A DNA stretch of 16,587 nt, from NCBI GenBank assembly GCA_002431355.1, contig DJEQ01000032.1:7947-24533 (forward strand), given 5' to 3'. The translations under genes were made by a program, and so were the position numbers. Shown here piece after piece: positions 1-7,171 of the stretch. Under the pieces are notes generated by a model, which made no database searches, was not told where the DNA came from, and saw nothing but the letters and a program-made list of their open reading frames with translations. Position 1 is the stretch's first letter, and each line of letters opens with the position of its first letter. This DNA is from Oribacterium sp. UBA5894 (GTDB lineage Bacteria; Bacillota; Clostridia; Lachnospirales; Lachnospiraceae).

Positions 1-65
1 ACGATTGCAGAGGGCTTAGTACTTCTTAAGGCCCGATTTCAGGATTTTCCGGCTCTGGAGTACTG
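1..65 (+). repeat. Structured intergenic repeat, copy 1 (left-truncated by window edge)
   Basis: These 65 bases match the reverse complement of 14750-14814 without gaps at about 50 of 65 positions. In this strand sense GTACTTC (19-25) pairs with GGAGTAC (57-63), and GGCC (30-33) pairs with GGCT (51-54). The second copy has different bases at several of these positions yet still pairs, with G-U wobbles only in this sense. CAGAGGGC (8-15) corresponds to one arm of a further stem in copy 2, so its partner should lie before base 1. The element lies upstream of queA, and 11 of its bases (CCCGATTTCAG, 32-42) recur at 145-155. I do not recognise it as a known RNA family. It could be a dispersed repeat, an RNA leader, or both. 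Confidence 0.7.
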
Positions 66-154
66 GCTTCTGTGGGTCCCCCCGCCCGCCTCGTTCTCTC
101 GCGCAGATCATGGAGGATTTCCCTGCTTCCAAAGCTCTTCGTCCCCCGATTTCA

Positions 155-184
155 GTGGCAGAATCTGAGAAGACAGTATATAAT
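155..184 (+). promoter_or_regulatory. Candidate promoter for the queA operon
   Basis: A perfect -10 hexamer TATAAT lies at 179-184, with a weak -35 GTGGCA at 155-160 (4 of 6 matches to TTGACA, 18-bp spacer). Transcription would start near 191, giving a leader of about 58 nt before queA. That leader can form either GGTGC/GCACC (197-201 with 207-211) or CATGG/CCATG (201-205 with 215-219). The two share base 201, so they are mutually exclusive. Confidence 0.55.
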
Positions 185-248
185 AACTAGGTTTAGGGTG
201 CATGGCGCACCGCACCATGTCGGGAGACAGCAGAAAAGGAGAAGAAAT

Positions 249-1520
249 ATGGAGACGAAAGACTTTTACTATGATCTGCCGGAGGAGCTGATCGCGCAGG
301 ATCCACTGGAGAAGCGTTCAGACAGTCGGCTTCTGGTGATGGATCGCTTCACCGGCGAAATCAATCATCGTCATTTTTATAATATTATCGATTATCTGCA
401 TAAGGGCGACTGCCTCGTGATCAACGATACGAAGGTCATTCCTGCCCGCCTGCACGGGGTCAAGGAAGGAACAGGCGCACACGTGGAGGTGCTGCTGCTT
501 CGTCGACTGAACACGAATGACTGGGAGTGTCTTGTGAAGCCTGGAAAGAAGCTTCGGACCGGTGCACGCGTAGACTTCGGAGAAGGGATCCTGAAGGGTG
601 AAATCATCGACACCATTGATGATGGCAACCGGATCATCCACTTCGAATTTGAGGGCATCTGGGAAGAGGTCCTGGACCAGCTCGGAGAGATGCCGATTCC
701 ACCATATATTCATCATCAGCTGAAGGAGAAGGAACGCTACAATACCGTCTATGCAAAGAACGACGGCTCAGCGGCAGCTCCGACAGCCGGGCTGCACTGG
801 ACGAAGGAACTCCTTGAAGCGGTGCAGGCGAAGGGGGTGGAAATCGCACACATTACCCTGCACGTAGGGCTCGGCACCTTCCGCCCAGTAAAGGCCGATA
901 AGATCGAGGATCACCACATGCACAGTGAGTTCTACATTGTGGAGCAGTCCGAGGCAGATAAAATGAATCGCGCACATGCGGAGGGACACCGTGTCATCTG
1001 TACCGGTACGACGAGCTGCCGAACGGTGGAATCCGCCGCACTTCCAGATGGAACCATGCCAGCCACCTCTGGCTGGACGGATATCTTTATTTATCCGGGC
1101 TATCAGTTCAAGTGCATGGATGCACTGATTACAAACTTCCATCTGCCGGAGTCGACGCTCGTCATGCTGGTTTCGGCCTTTGCGAAGCGAGAGCACATTC
1201 TTCGCGCCTATAAGGTAGCCGTACGGGAGAAGTATCGCTTCTTCAGCTTCGGCGATGCGTGCTTTTTCGCAGACCTGAAGAACGACGCCGAGCTTCCTGC
1301 GGAGCTCGATCCGAATCGGAATCATGAATTCTGCTTCCAGCCAGGAGACGAGGTTCCGGAGGTCGAGGGTATTCCGGGCAGGAGCTACTGCTGGCCACTC
1401 GCTGCGAATGAAGCCCCACTCTGGAAGAGCAGTGAAGAGGAGACCGAGACCTGCCGAAGCGAAGAACAGAAAACGGCATCCGGTGCTGCACAGAAGACGG
1501 ATGTGGAGGCTGCACGATGA
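249..1520 (+). CDS. queA: S-adenosylmethionine:tRNA ribosyltransferase-isomerase QueA
   Basis: QueA transfers and isomerises the ribosyl group of S-adenosylmethionine onto preQ1-modified tRNA, forming epoxyqueuosine at the wobble position of GUN anticodons in the cytoplasm. The protein opens METKDFYYDLPEELIAQDPL, contains AAPTAGLHWTKELL and ICTGTTSCRTVES, and ends its family core with RFFSFGDA at residues 330-337; all are typical QueA blocks. The start at 249 is chosen because AAGGAG (236-241) lies 7 nt upstream and the protein then begins as in the family. The open frame continues upstream to 72, but that part does not look like QueA. The protein is 423 residues against about 340-360 for the family, because an 86-residue tail rich in Glu, Ser and Ala follows the core. 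It is the first gene of the operon and overlaps the next by ATGA. Confidence 0.96.
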   Translation: METKDFYYDLPEELIAQDPLEKRSDSRLLVMDRFTGEINHRHFYNIIDYLHKGDCLVINDTKVIPARLHGVKEGTGAHVEVLLLRRLNTNDWECLVKPGKKLRTGARVDFGEGILKGEIIDTIDDGNRIIHFEFEGIWEEVLDQLGEMPIPPYIHHQLKEKERYNTVYAKNDGSAAAPTAGLHWTKELLEAVQAKGVEIAHITLHVGLGTFRPVKADKIEDHHMHSEFYIVEQSEADKMNRAHAEGHRVICTGTTSCRTVESAALPDGTMPATSGWTDIFIYPGYQFKCMDALITNFHLPESTLVMLVSAFAKREHILRAYKVAVREKYRFFSFGDACFFADLKNDAELPAELDPNRNHEFCFQPGDEVPEVEGIPGRSYCWPLAANEAPLWKSSEEETETCRSEEQKTASGAAQKTDVEAAR

Positions 1521-2341
1521 GACTGAATAAGCGTTTATCAGAGCTGGGTGTCTGCTCCCGGCGTGAGGCGGACAGGCTGATCGCTGCGGGACGCGTGACC
1601 GTGAACGGAAAGCCGGTAGAGCTCGGTCAGCAGGTGACGGAGGCCGATGCCATCGCGCTGGACGGGCAGTGTGTCAATCCGCATGCCCTTCATGCCAATG
1701 CCGGGAATCCGGAAGAAAAGTACCTGCTTGCGACGGAGTCTCGCCGTATGGCGAAGCGCTATGGCGAGCAGATTTCAACGGCCGGGCAGGACTATGACCG
1801 TCCGGCTCCGGTGCTTCTTGCGTACTATAAGCCGCGTGGCATTGTCTGCACCACCAGTGACAAGGATAAGGCACCGAACATTATTGATGCCATCCAGTAC
1901 CCGACCCGCGTTTATCCGATCGGACGCCTGGACAAGGAGTCGGAGGGACTCATCCTGCTGACGAATCAGGGAGAGCTGGTGAACCGCATTAACCGTGCCC
2001 GGAATTATCATGAGAAGGAATACGTGGTAACGGTGGATAAGCCATGCACGAAGGAATTCCTCGATGGACTCGCCGATGGTGTCGAGCTGAAGGAGCTGAA
2101 AACCACTACACGTCCATGTGAGGTATGGCAGGATATGACCCGGCCGGTGAAGCTTCGTCAGCGTGAGTTCCATATCGTCATCACGCAGGGGCTGAACCGG
2201 CAGATTCGTCGCATGTGTGCAGCCTTTGGGTATGAGGTGAAGAAGCTGAAGCGAATCCGTATCATGGATCTCACACTTCATGGCCTGAAGCCAGGACAGT
2301 ATCGTGAAGTCGAGCTTTCGGAGCTTGGTATAGAAACATAG
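1517..2341 (+). CDS. rluF: RsuA/RluF-family rRNA/tRNA pseudouridine synthase
   Basis: This enzyme isomerises uridine to pseudouridine in structured RNA; E. coli RluF acts on 23S rRNA and tRNA-Tyr. An N-terminal S4 RNA-binding domain (MRLNKRLSELGVCSRREADR, residues 1-60) precedes the catalytic domain. The catalytic motif GRLDKESEGL starts at residue 136, with Asp139 as the expected nucleophile. The C-terminal block QGLNRQIRRMCAAFGYEVKK is more like RluF than RluB or RsuA. Between the two domains there are about 40 extra polar residues (about 58-97). The ATG overlaps the queA stop as ATGA, and GGAGG at 1505-1509 gives a 7-nt spacing. The family is certain; the exact target uridine is inferred only from similarity to RluF. 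Confidence 0.88.
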   Translation: MRLNKRLSELGVCSRREADRLIAAGRVTVNGKPVELGQQVTEADAIALDGQCVNPHALHANAGNPEEKYLLATESRRMAKRYGEQISTAGQDYDRPAPVLLAYYKPRGIVCTTSDKDKAPNIIDAIQYPTRVYPIGRLDKESEGLILLTNQGELVNRINRARNYHEKEYVVTVDKPCTKEFLDGLADGVELKELKTTTRPCEVWQDMTRPVKLRQREFHIVITQGLNRQIRRMCAAFGYEVKKLKRIRIMDLTLHGLKPGQYREVELSELGIET

Positions 2342-2348
2342 GTGAATT

Positions 2349-4382
2349 ATGCAGACCCATACATCCAATCAGGACGAAATCAACAGAAGCATGGCCCGGA
2401 TGAAGGAACTCATCCGGACGCTGAACGAGGCAGCACGCGTATACTACGTGGATGGCAATGAAATTATGTCAAACCGGAGCTATGATGCGCTGTATGATGA
2501 GCTGCAGGCGCTTGAGCAGAAGACGGGGATGATCCTCGGGGGTTCGCCGACCCAGCGCGTCGGCTATGAGGTGCTGTCCGAACTTCCGAAGGAGCGGCAT
2601 CCGAGTCCGATGCTGAGCCTGGATAAGACGAAGTCGGTGGAGGACCTTGCGTCCTGGCTCGGCGATCAGGAGGGACTGCTCAGCTGGAAGATGGACGGAC
2701 TTACCGTGGTACTGAGCTATCAGGGCGGTGCACTTACGAAGGCCGTCACCCGTGGAAACGGGGAGATCGGCGAGGTCATCACACAGAATGCCCGGATGTT
2801 TGAAAATGTCCCGACCAGGATTTCCTTTCAGGGTGATCTTGTACTTCGGGGCGAAGCTATCATCACGTATTCGGAATTTAAAAAGATCAATGAAACCATT
2901 CCGGATGCAGATGCGAAATATAAGAATCCACGAAATCTCTGCTCGGGCTCCGTTCGTCAGCTGGACCCGAAGGTGACGAAATCTCGCCATGTTCAGCTCA
3001 TCGCATTTGCACTGGTCAGTGCCGAGGAAAATGGGGTGCCAGTGGATTTTCATAATTCCCGGGCAGCAGAATTTTCTTTCCTTTCCGCGCAGGGCTTTGA
3101 CGTCGTGGAATATAAGCCGGTGACGAAGGAAACCATCGCCGATACGGTACGCTGGTTTTCAGAAGCCATCCAGCAGAATGACTTCCCGTCCGATGGCCTC
3201 GTGCTGATCTATGAGGATATTGCGTACGGATTAAGCCTTGGACGCACGGCGAAGTTCCCACGTAATGCCATCGCCTTCAAGTGGAGCGATGAGCAGGCGG
3301 ACACCGTGCTTCGGGAGGTAGAGTGGTCGCCGAGCCGCACCGGACTCATCAATCCCGTGGCCATTTTCGACCCGGTAGAGCTCGAGGGAACGACGGTCAG
3401 CCGCGCAAGTCTTCATAATCTTTCCTACTGCGAGGACCTCGCGCTTGGCATCGGGGATCAGATCAGTGTCTATAAGGCCAATATGATCATTCCGCAGATC
3501 GCAGAGAACCGGACCCGCTCGGCGACCCTCGTTCCGCCGAAGACCTGCCCGGCCTGTGGACAGCCGACGGAAATCCGTTCAGAGAATGAGGCCAGATTCC
3601 TTTACTGTGGAAATCCGGCGTGCGCAGCAAAAAAAATCAAGAACTTCGCCCTCTTTGTGAGCCGCGATGCATTAAATGTCGAGGGTCTCAGTGAGCAGAC
3701 CCTGGAAAAGCTGATCGGTCATGGCCTGATCCATCACTATGTGGATATTTTCCATCTCGATCAGCATCGCGCAGACATCGTGACGCTCGAGGGCTTTGGA
3801 GAGAAGAGCTATGAAAATCTGATTCAGGCCATCGAGCGCGCCCGCCATACGGAGCTGTACCGCCTCGTATACGGTCTCGGAATCGCCGGCATTGGCCTCG
3901 CAAATGCAAAGGTGCTCTGCCGCCATTTCGGGAATGTGCTTTCGAAGCTGCGCGCGGCGACGCTTGAGGAGCTGCAGGATATCGATGGAATCGGAGAGGT
4001 GCTTGCGGAGAACATTGCCCGCTATTTCCGGGATGAGGAAAGCATGAAGCAGCTCGACCTTCTGCTGCAGGAGCTTGACCTCGTACAGCAGGTATCAGAA
4101 ACCACGATGCCGAAGACGCTGGAGGGCAAATCCATCGTGATCACGGGCTCGCTTCAGCATTTTGAGAATCGGAAGGAGCTTCAGGCACTCATTGAGCAGG
4201 CAGGCGGACGGGCCGCAGGCTCTGTTTCGGCGAAGACGGCGTATCTCGTGAATAACGATAGTACGTCCACCTCTGGAAAGAATAAAAAGGCGAAGGAGCT
4301 TGGAGTCCCAATCGTGACAGAGGACGAATTTTTACGTATTCTGAAGGGCGAAACGTCCGAAGGAAAGGAAGAGACAGAATGA
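2349..4382 (+). CDS. ligA: NAD+-dependent DNA ligase LigA
   Basis: LigA seals nicks in duplex DNA during replication and repair, using NAD+ to adenylate an active-site lysine. That lysine is K114 in the KMDG motif (114-117). The domains run in the usual order: N-terminal Ia helices, nucleotidyltransferase, OB fold, a four-cysteine zinc finger (Cys400, 403, 420, 425), helix-hairpin-helix repeats (for example LEELQDIDGIGEVLAENIA), and a C-terminal BRCT domain (about 590-665, beginning LEGKSIVITGSLQHFENRKE). The length, 677 residues, is normal (E. coli has 671). It starts 7 nt after the pseudouridine synthase with AGGTGA just upstream, and its stop overlaps lgt as ATGA, so it is translated as part of the same operon. 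Confidence 0.98.
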   Translation: MQTHTSNQDEINRSMARMKELIRTLNEAARVYYVDGNEIMSNRSYDALYDELQALEQKTGMILGGSPTQRVGYEVLSELPKERHPSPMLSLDKTKSVEDLASWLGDQEGLLSWKMDGLTVVLSYQGGALTKAVTRGNGEIGEVITQNARMFENVPTRISFQGDLVLRGEAIITYSEFKKINETIPDADAKYKNPRNLCSGSVRQLDPKVTKSRHVQLIAFALVSAEENGVPVDFHNSRAAEFSFLSAQGFDVVEYKPVTKETIADTVRWFSEAIQQNDFPSDGLVLIYEDIAYGLSLGRTAKFPRNAIAFKWSDEQADTVLREVEWSPSRTGLINPVAIFDPVELEGTTVSRASLHNLSYCEDLALGIGDQISVYKANMIIPQIAENRTRSATLVPPKTCPACGQPTEIRSENEARFLYCGNPACAAKKIKNFALFVSRDALNVEGLSEQTLEKLIGHGLIHHYVDIFHLDQHRADIVTLEGFGEKSYENLIQAIERARHTELYRLVYGLGIAGIGLANAKVLCRHFGNVLSKLRAATLEELQDIDGIGEVLAENIARYFRDEESMKQLDLLLQELDLVQQVSETTMPKTLEGKSIVITGSLQHFENRKELQALIEQAGGRAAGSVSAKTAYLVNNDSTSTSGKNKKAKELGVPIVTEDEFLRILKGETSEGKEETE

Positions 4383-5254
4383 GTACGGACAGCTATGATC
4401 TTTATTTCCCACATCTCGGAATCGGCATTGAGCATCTCCGGAATTCGATTTCGATCTTTGGCTTCCGCATCGCGTACTATGGCATCATTATTGGCATCGG
4501 GATGCTGATGGGCGTGCTGGTGGCCGGCTTTGACTATAAGCGTCGCGGAAAAAATGTCGATGACATTGAGGACCTTGCACTCTACGGCATTATTTTTTCC
4601 ATTCTGGGTGCACGTGCCTACTATGTCATCTTTGAGTGGAGCTACTATTCACAGCATCTTGGGGAGATTCTCAATCTGCGGCAGGGCGGTCTTGCCATTT
4701 ATGGAGGCATCCTGACGGGCATTCTCTGCTGTATTCTGTTCTGTCGTCGACGGAAGATCCCGTTTTTCTCCCTGGCGGATTCGGCCGTGCTTGGTCTTCT
4801 CACCGGGCAGAGCATCGGGCGCTGGGGGAATTTCTTCAATGCAGAGGCCTTCGGACGCTATACGGATTCGCTTCTCGCAATGCGTCTCAGGGAATCCATC
4901 GTGAATCCGAACATGCTGAACGAAAATGTCCTCACCCATGCGATCCGCATTGGTGGAGAAAGCTTCATTCAGGTGCATCCGACCTTCTTTTATGAATCGG
5001 TCTGGAATCTGTGCACCCTGATTTTCCTGCTGATTACGGCTCCGAAGAAGAAATTCACAGGGCAGATTTTCTGGGAGTACCTCCTGTTTTATGGCATCGG
5101 TCGCTTCTGGATTGAGGGACTCCGCACCGATTCCCTGCTCCTCTGGGGGACGAACATTGCGGTTTCCCAGGCACTTTCCGCAGGGCTGGCCCTTCTGGGC
5201 CTCGGCATGCTCATACGAGGCTTTCGTCGAGTCAAGGCACAGGTCGCTTCATAG
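4379..5254 (+). CDS. lgt: Phosphatidylglycerol:prolipoprotein diacylglyceryl transferase Lgt
   Basis: Lgt transfers a diacylglyceryl group from phosphatidylglycerol to the lipobox cysteine of prolipoproteins, the first step of lipoprotein maturation at the plasma membrane. The 291-residue protein has about seven hydrophobic segments and the family signature GQSIGRWGNFFNAEAFG (starting at residue 143, with Arg148 and Asn151). It also has RQGGLAIYGG, HPTFFYES and YGIGRFWIEGLRTDSL, all standard Lgt blocks. Its ATG overlaps the ligA stop by 4 nt, with GGAA-type ribosome binding sequence at 4361-4371. It is the last gene of the first operon. No T-tract terminator follows, although a strong hairpin lies at 5301-5327. 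Confidence 0.97.
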   Translation: MSTDSYDLYFPHLGIGIEHLRNSISIFGFRIAYYGIIIGIGMLMGVLVAGFDYKRRGKNVDDIEDLALYGIIFSILGARAYYVIFEWSYYSQHLGEILNLRQGGLAIYGGILTGILCCILFCRRRKIPFFSLADSAVLGLLTGQSIGRWGNFFNAEAFGRYTDSLLAMRLRESIVNPNMLNENVLTHAIRIGGESFIQVHPTFFYESVWNLCTLIFLLITAPKKKFTGQIFWEYLLFYGIGRFWIEGLRTDSLLLWGTNIAVSQALSAGLALLGLGMLIRGFRRVKAQVAS

Positions 5255-5300
5255 AGAAGTGATGGATACAGCGCATGCGGAAAAAAGCATGGGTGCATGT

Positions 5301-5327
5301 CCCCGCTGTGCCCGGGCAGCATCGGGG
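5301..5327 (+). other. Hairpin in the lgt-ychF spacer
   Basis: CCCCG (5301-5305) pairs with CGGGG (5323-5327), and inside it GCTG/CAGC and GC/GC can extend the stem around a CCGG loop. There is no T-run after it, so it is not a canonical intrinsic terminator. It lies between the last gene of one operon and the promoter of the next, and may protect the lgt transcript end or slow polymerase. The rest of the spacer (5255-5479) holds the ychF promoter and nothing else that I recognise. Confidence 0.5.
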
Positions 5328-5352
5328 ATAGGAGATGGAAGTGTCCAGAGGA

Positions 5353-5381
5353 TTGTCAGGCTGGAACTTCTAGTTTATAAT
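5353..5381 (+). promoter_or_regulatory. Sigma-70-type promoter of ychF
   Basis: TTGTCA (5353-5358, 5 of 6 to consensus) is followed by exactly 17 bp and then TATAAT (5376-5381, perfect). This is the best promoter match in the window. A start near 5388 would give a leader of about 90 nt before the ychF ATG, which has AAAGGAG upstream. It separates ychF transcription from the queA-lgt operon. Confidence 0.8.
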
Positions 5382-5479
5382 GAGCTTGCTCTCGAAGCAG
5401 CATGGAAGTAATAGAGAACTGCAGGCAATTGTGGATTCATGACATGAAGCATGCAGGGAAGATAAAGGAGATTTAAATT

Positions 5480-6577
5480 ATGAAATTAGGTATCGTCGGA
5501 CTGCCAAATGTCGGAAAGTCCACACTGTTTAATGCAATTACGAAGGCCGGTGCAGAGTCAGCCAATTATCCGTTCTGTACGATCGAGCCGAACGTCGGTG
5601 TCGTTGCTGTTCCAGATGAGCGCCTGCAGAAGCTGGGTGCGCTGTACAACTCCCAGAAGATCGTACCGGCCGTGATCCAGTTCGTCGATATCGCGGGTCT
5701 TGTGAAGGGAGCCTCGAAGGGAGAGGGCCTCGGAAACCAGTTCCTGTCCAACATTCGTGAGACGGATGCCATCGTGCATGTCGTTCGTTGCTTTGACGAT
5801 TCGAACATTGTCCACGTCGACGGCTCGGTGGATCCGCTCCGTGACATTGAGACCATCAACCTCGAGCTGATCTTCTCGGACCTCGATCTCCTGGATCGCC
5901 GTCTTGCGAAGACGAAGAAGCTTGCAAATAACGATAAGGATGCAAAGGCGGAGTATGAGCTCCTGACAGCCCTCCATGATCATCTCGAGGAGAATAAGCT
6001 GGCCATTACCTTTGATGCAGGCGATGACGATAAGAATGCCTTCATTGATACCCTTGATCTTCTGACAAGAAAGCCGGTAATTTATGCGGCAAACGTCGAT
6101 GAGGATTCAGTGGCCGATGATGGTGCGTCCAATGCCTACGTCCAGAAGGTACGTGAATATGCGGCAGAAAGCGGCTCCGGCGTATTTGTCATCTCGGCGC
6201 AGATCGAGGAGGAGATCTCCGAACTCGAAGAGGATGAGAAGGCCGAGTACCTCGAGTCCCTGGGTATGAGTGAGTCGGGTCTTGACAAGATCGTACGAGC
6301 CTCCTATGACCTGCTCGGGCTCATGTCCTTCCTTACCGCTGGTGAGAAGGAGTCGAGAGCCTGGACGATCAAGAAGGGAACGAAGGCTCCACAGGCGGCC
6401 GGCAAGATCCATTCGGATTTCGAGCGTGGTTTCATCAAGGCAGAGGTCATCAACTATCAGGATCTTCTCGACTGTGGCTCCATTGCCGCAGCACGTGAGA
6501 AGGGTCTCGTACGGATGGAGGGAAAGGACTACGTTATGCAGGATGGCGACGTGGTCGAGTTCCGATTCAACGTCTGA
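5480..6577 (+). CDS. ychF: Ribosome-associated GTPase/ATPase YchF (Ola1 family)
   Basis: YchF is a conserved Obg-family P-loop protein that prefers ATP, binds ribosomes and has been linked to stress and redox responses. The Walker A/G1 motif GLPNVGKS is at residues 7-14. The sequence after it (NAITKAGAESANYPFCTIEPNVGVV) is diagnostic, as are QFVDIAGLVKGASKGEGLGNQF (G3 region) and the NVDE motif in place of the Ras-like NKxD. The C-terminal TGS domain begins around FLTAGEKESRAWTIKKGTKA and ends QDGDVVEFRFNV. At 365 residues the length is normal. It is a single-gene unit with its own promoter (5353-5381) and terminator (6613-6646), lying directly before the dcw cluster. Confidence 0.97.
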   Translation: MKLGIVGLPNVGKSTLFNAITKAGAESANYPFCTIEPNVGVVAVPDERLQKLGALYNSQKIVPAVIQFVDIAGLVKGASKGEGLGNQFLSNIRETDAIVHVVRCFDDSNIVHVDGSVDPLRDIETINLELIFSDLDLLDRRLAKTKKLANNDKDAKAEYELLTALHDHLEENKLAITFDAGDDDKNAFIDTLDLLTRKPVIYAANVDEDSVADDGASNAYVQKVREYAAESGSGVFVISAQIEEEISELEEDEKAEYLESLGMSESGLDKIVRASYDLLGLMSFLTAGEKESRAWTIKKGTKAPQAAGKIHSDFERGFIKAEVINYQDLLDCGSIAAAREKGLVRMEGKDYVMQDGDVVEFRFNV

Positions 6578-6612
6578 GCCTGCCCATTACTAATAAGAAG
6601 AATCTTTTCATG

Positions 6613-6646
6613 GAAGTCTCTCTTCGGAGAGACTTCTATTTTTTTT
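6613..6646 (+). terminator. Rho-independent terminator after ychF
   Basis: A perfect 10-bp stem GAAGTCTCTC / GAGAGACTTC (6613-6622 with 6627-6636) is closed by a TTCG tetraloop and followed by TATTTTTTTT. UUCG loops are especially stable. It lies 35 nt after the ychF stop and just before the mraZ promoter, so it insulates the dcw operon. Confidence 0.96.
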
Positions 6647-6666
6647 GATTATTGCGGGATCCTGCC

Positions 6667-6698
6667 TTGACACAAAACCCAATTTAGCGCATTATTAT
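6667..6698 (+). promoter_or_regulatory. Promoter of the mraZ/dcw operon
   Basis: A perfect -35 TTGACA is at 6667-6672. The -10 is either CATTAT (6690-6695, 17-bp spacer, 4 of 6) or TATTAT (6693-6698, 20-bp spacer, 5 of 6). The start point would fall at about 6702-6706, right at the first MraZ box, so the leader is only about 40 nt and the MraZ repeats lie within it. Confidence 0.75.
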
Positions 6699-6704
6699 GT
6701 CATG

Positions 6705-6740
6705 AAGTGGTAAGAAGTGGTAGAAAGTGGTAAAAAAGGG
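6705..6740 (+). promoter_or_regulatory. MraZ operator: three 10-bp-spaced AAGTGG boxes plus a degenerate fourth
   Basis: AAGTGG occurs at 6705, 6715 and 6725, each followed by TA, with an exact 10-bp period. A fourth, weaker AAAGGG stands at 6735. MraZ is known to repress its own operon by binding tandem TGGG-N5 repeats in E. coli and AAAGTG(T/G)-N3 repeats in Mycoplasma; these boxes resemble the latter. The fourth unit doubles as the purine-rich ribosome binding site directly before the mraZ ATG, so MraZ binding would cover the transcription start and leader. Confidence 0.88.
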
Positions 6741-6742
6741 AT

Positions 6743-7171
6743 ATGTCATTCACAGGCGAGTATCACCACAATCTAGATGCCAAGGGCAGACTGATCATAC
6801 CGGCCAGATTTCGGGACCAGCTCGGAGACGAGTTTACGGTTACCAGAAGCCTGGACGGCTGTCTTGCTATGTACGCATCGAAGGAGTGGCAGGAACTCGA
6901 GGAAAAGCTGAATGCACTTCCGATGACGAATGAAAAGGCGAGAAGCCTGAAGCGCTTTTTACTGGGCTCTGCGGTTTCCTGTGAGCTGGATAAGCAGGGA
7001 CGTATCCTTCTTCCGCAGGTTCTTCGGGATCGCGCAGGACTGGATAAGGATATTACCCTCCTCGGTGTGGGCGACCATATTGAGATCTGGGATACCAGCA
7101 CGTACGAAGAAAAGTTCAGCTTTGATGACGAGGCAGCCTTAGAGGCAGACTGGGAGGGCTTAGGTGTCTGA
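6743..7171 (+). CDS. mraZ: Transcriptional regulator MraZ
   Basis: MraZ is an AbrB-like DNA-binding protein that forms a ring and autoregulates the division and cell-wall operon. The 142-residue protein (the usual length) has the two tandem signature half-domains HNLDAKGRLIIPARFRDQLG near the N-terminus and ELDKQGRILLPQVLRDRAG in the middle, each with the DxxGR motif. It is the first gene of the dcw operon. The ATG at 6743 is preceded by AAAAAAGGG with only 2 nt between it and the start, an unusually short spacing that overlaps the last operator unit. Its stop overlaps the GTG of rsmH by 8 nt. Confidence 0.96.
   Translation: MSFTGEYHHNLDAKGRLIIPARFRDQLGDEFTVTRSLDGCLAMYASKEWQELEEKLNALPMTNEKARSLKRFLLGSAVSCELDKQGRILLPQVLRDRAGLDKDITLLGVGDHIEIWDTSTYEEKFSFDDEAALEADWEGLGV

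Noticed and set aside
1..25. preQ1-type riboswitch before queA
   Set aside because: GCAGAGGG...TAG has a faint likeness to the class I preQ1 stem, but the A-rich tail and pairing are missing, and the second copy lies after ftsW, away from any queuosine gene.
72..248. In-frame upstream extension of queA
   Set aside because: The added 59 residues do not resemble QueA, run through the promoter and leader, and lack a well-placed ribosome binding site; the ATG at 249 has one at the right distance.
5255..5411. Small protein gene between lgt and ychF
   Set aside because: The only open frame there is the tail of a shadow frame of lgt and it spans the ychF promoter; no good start is seen.
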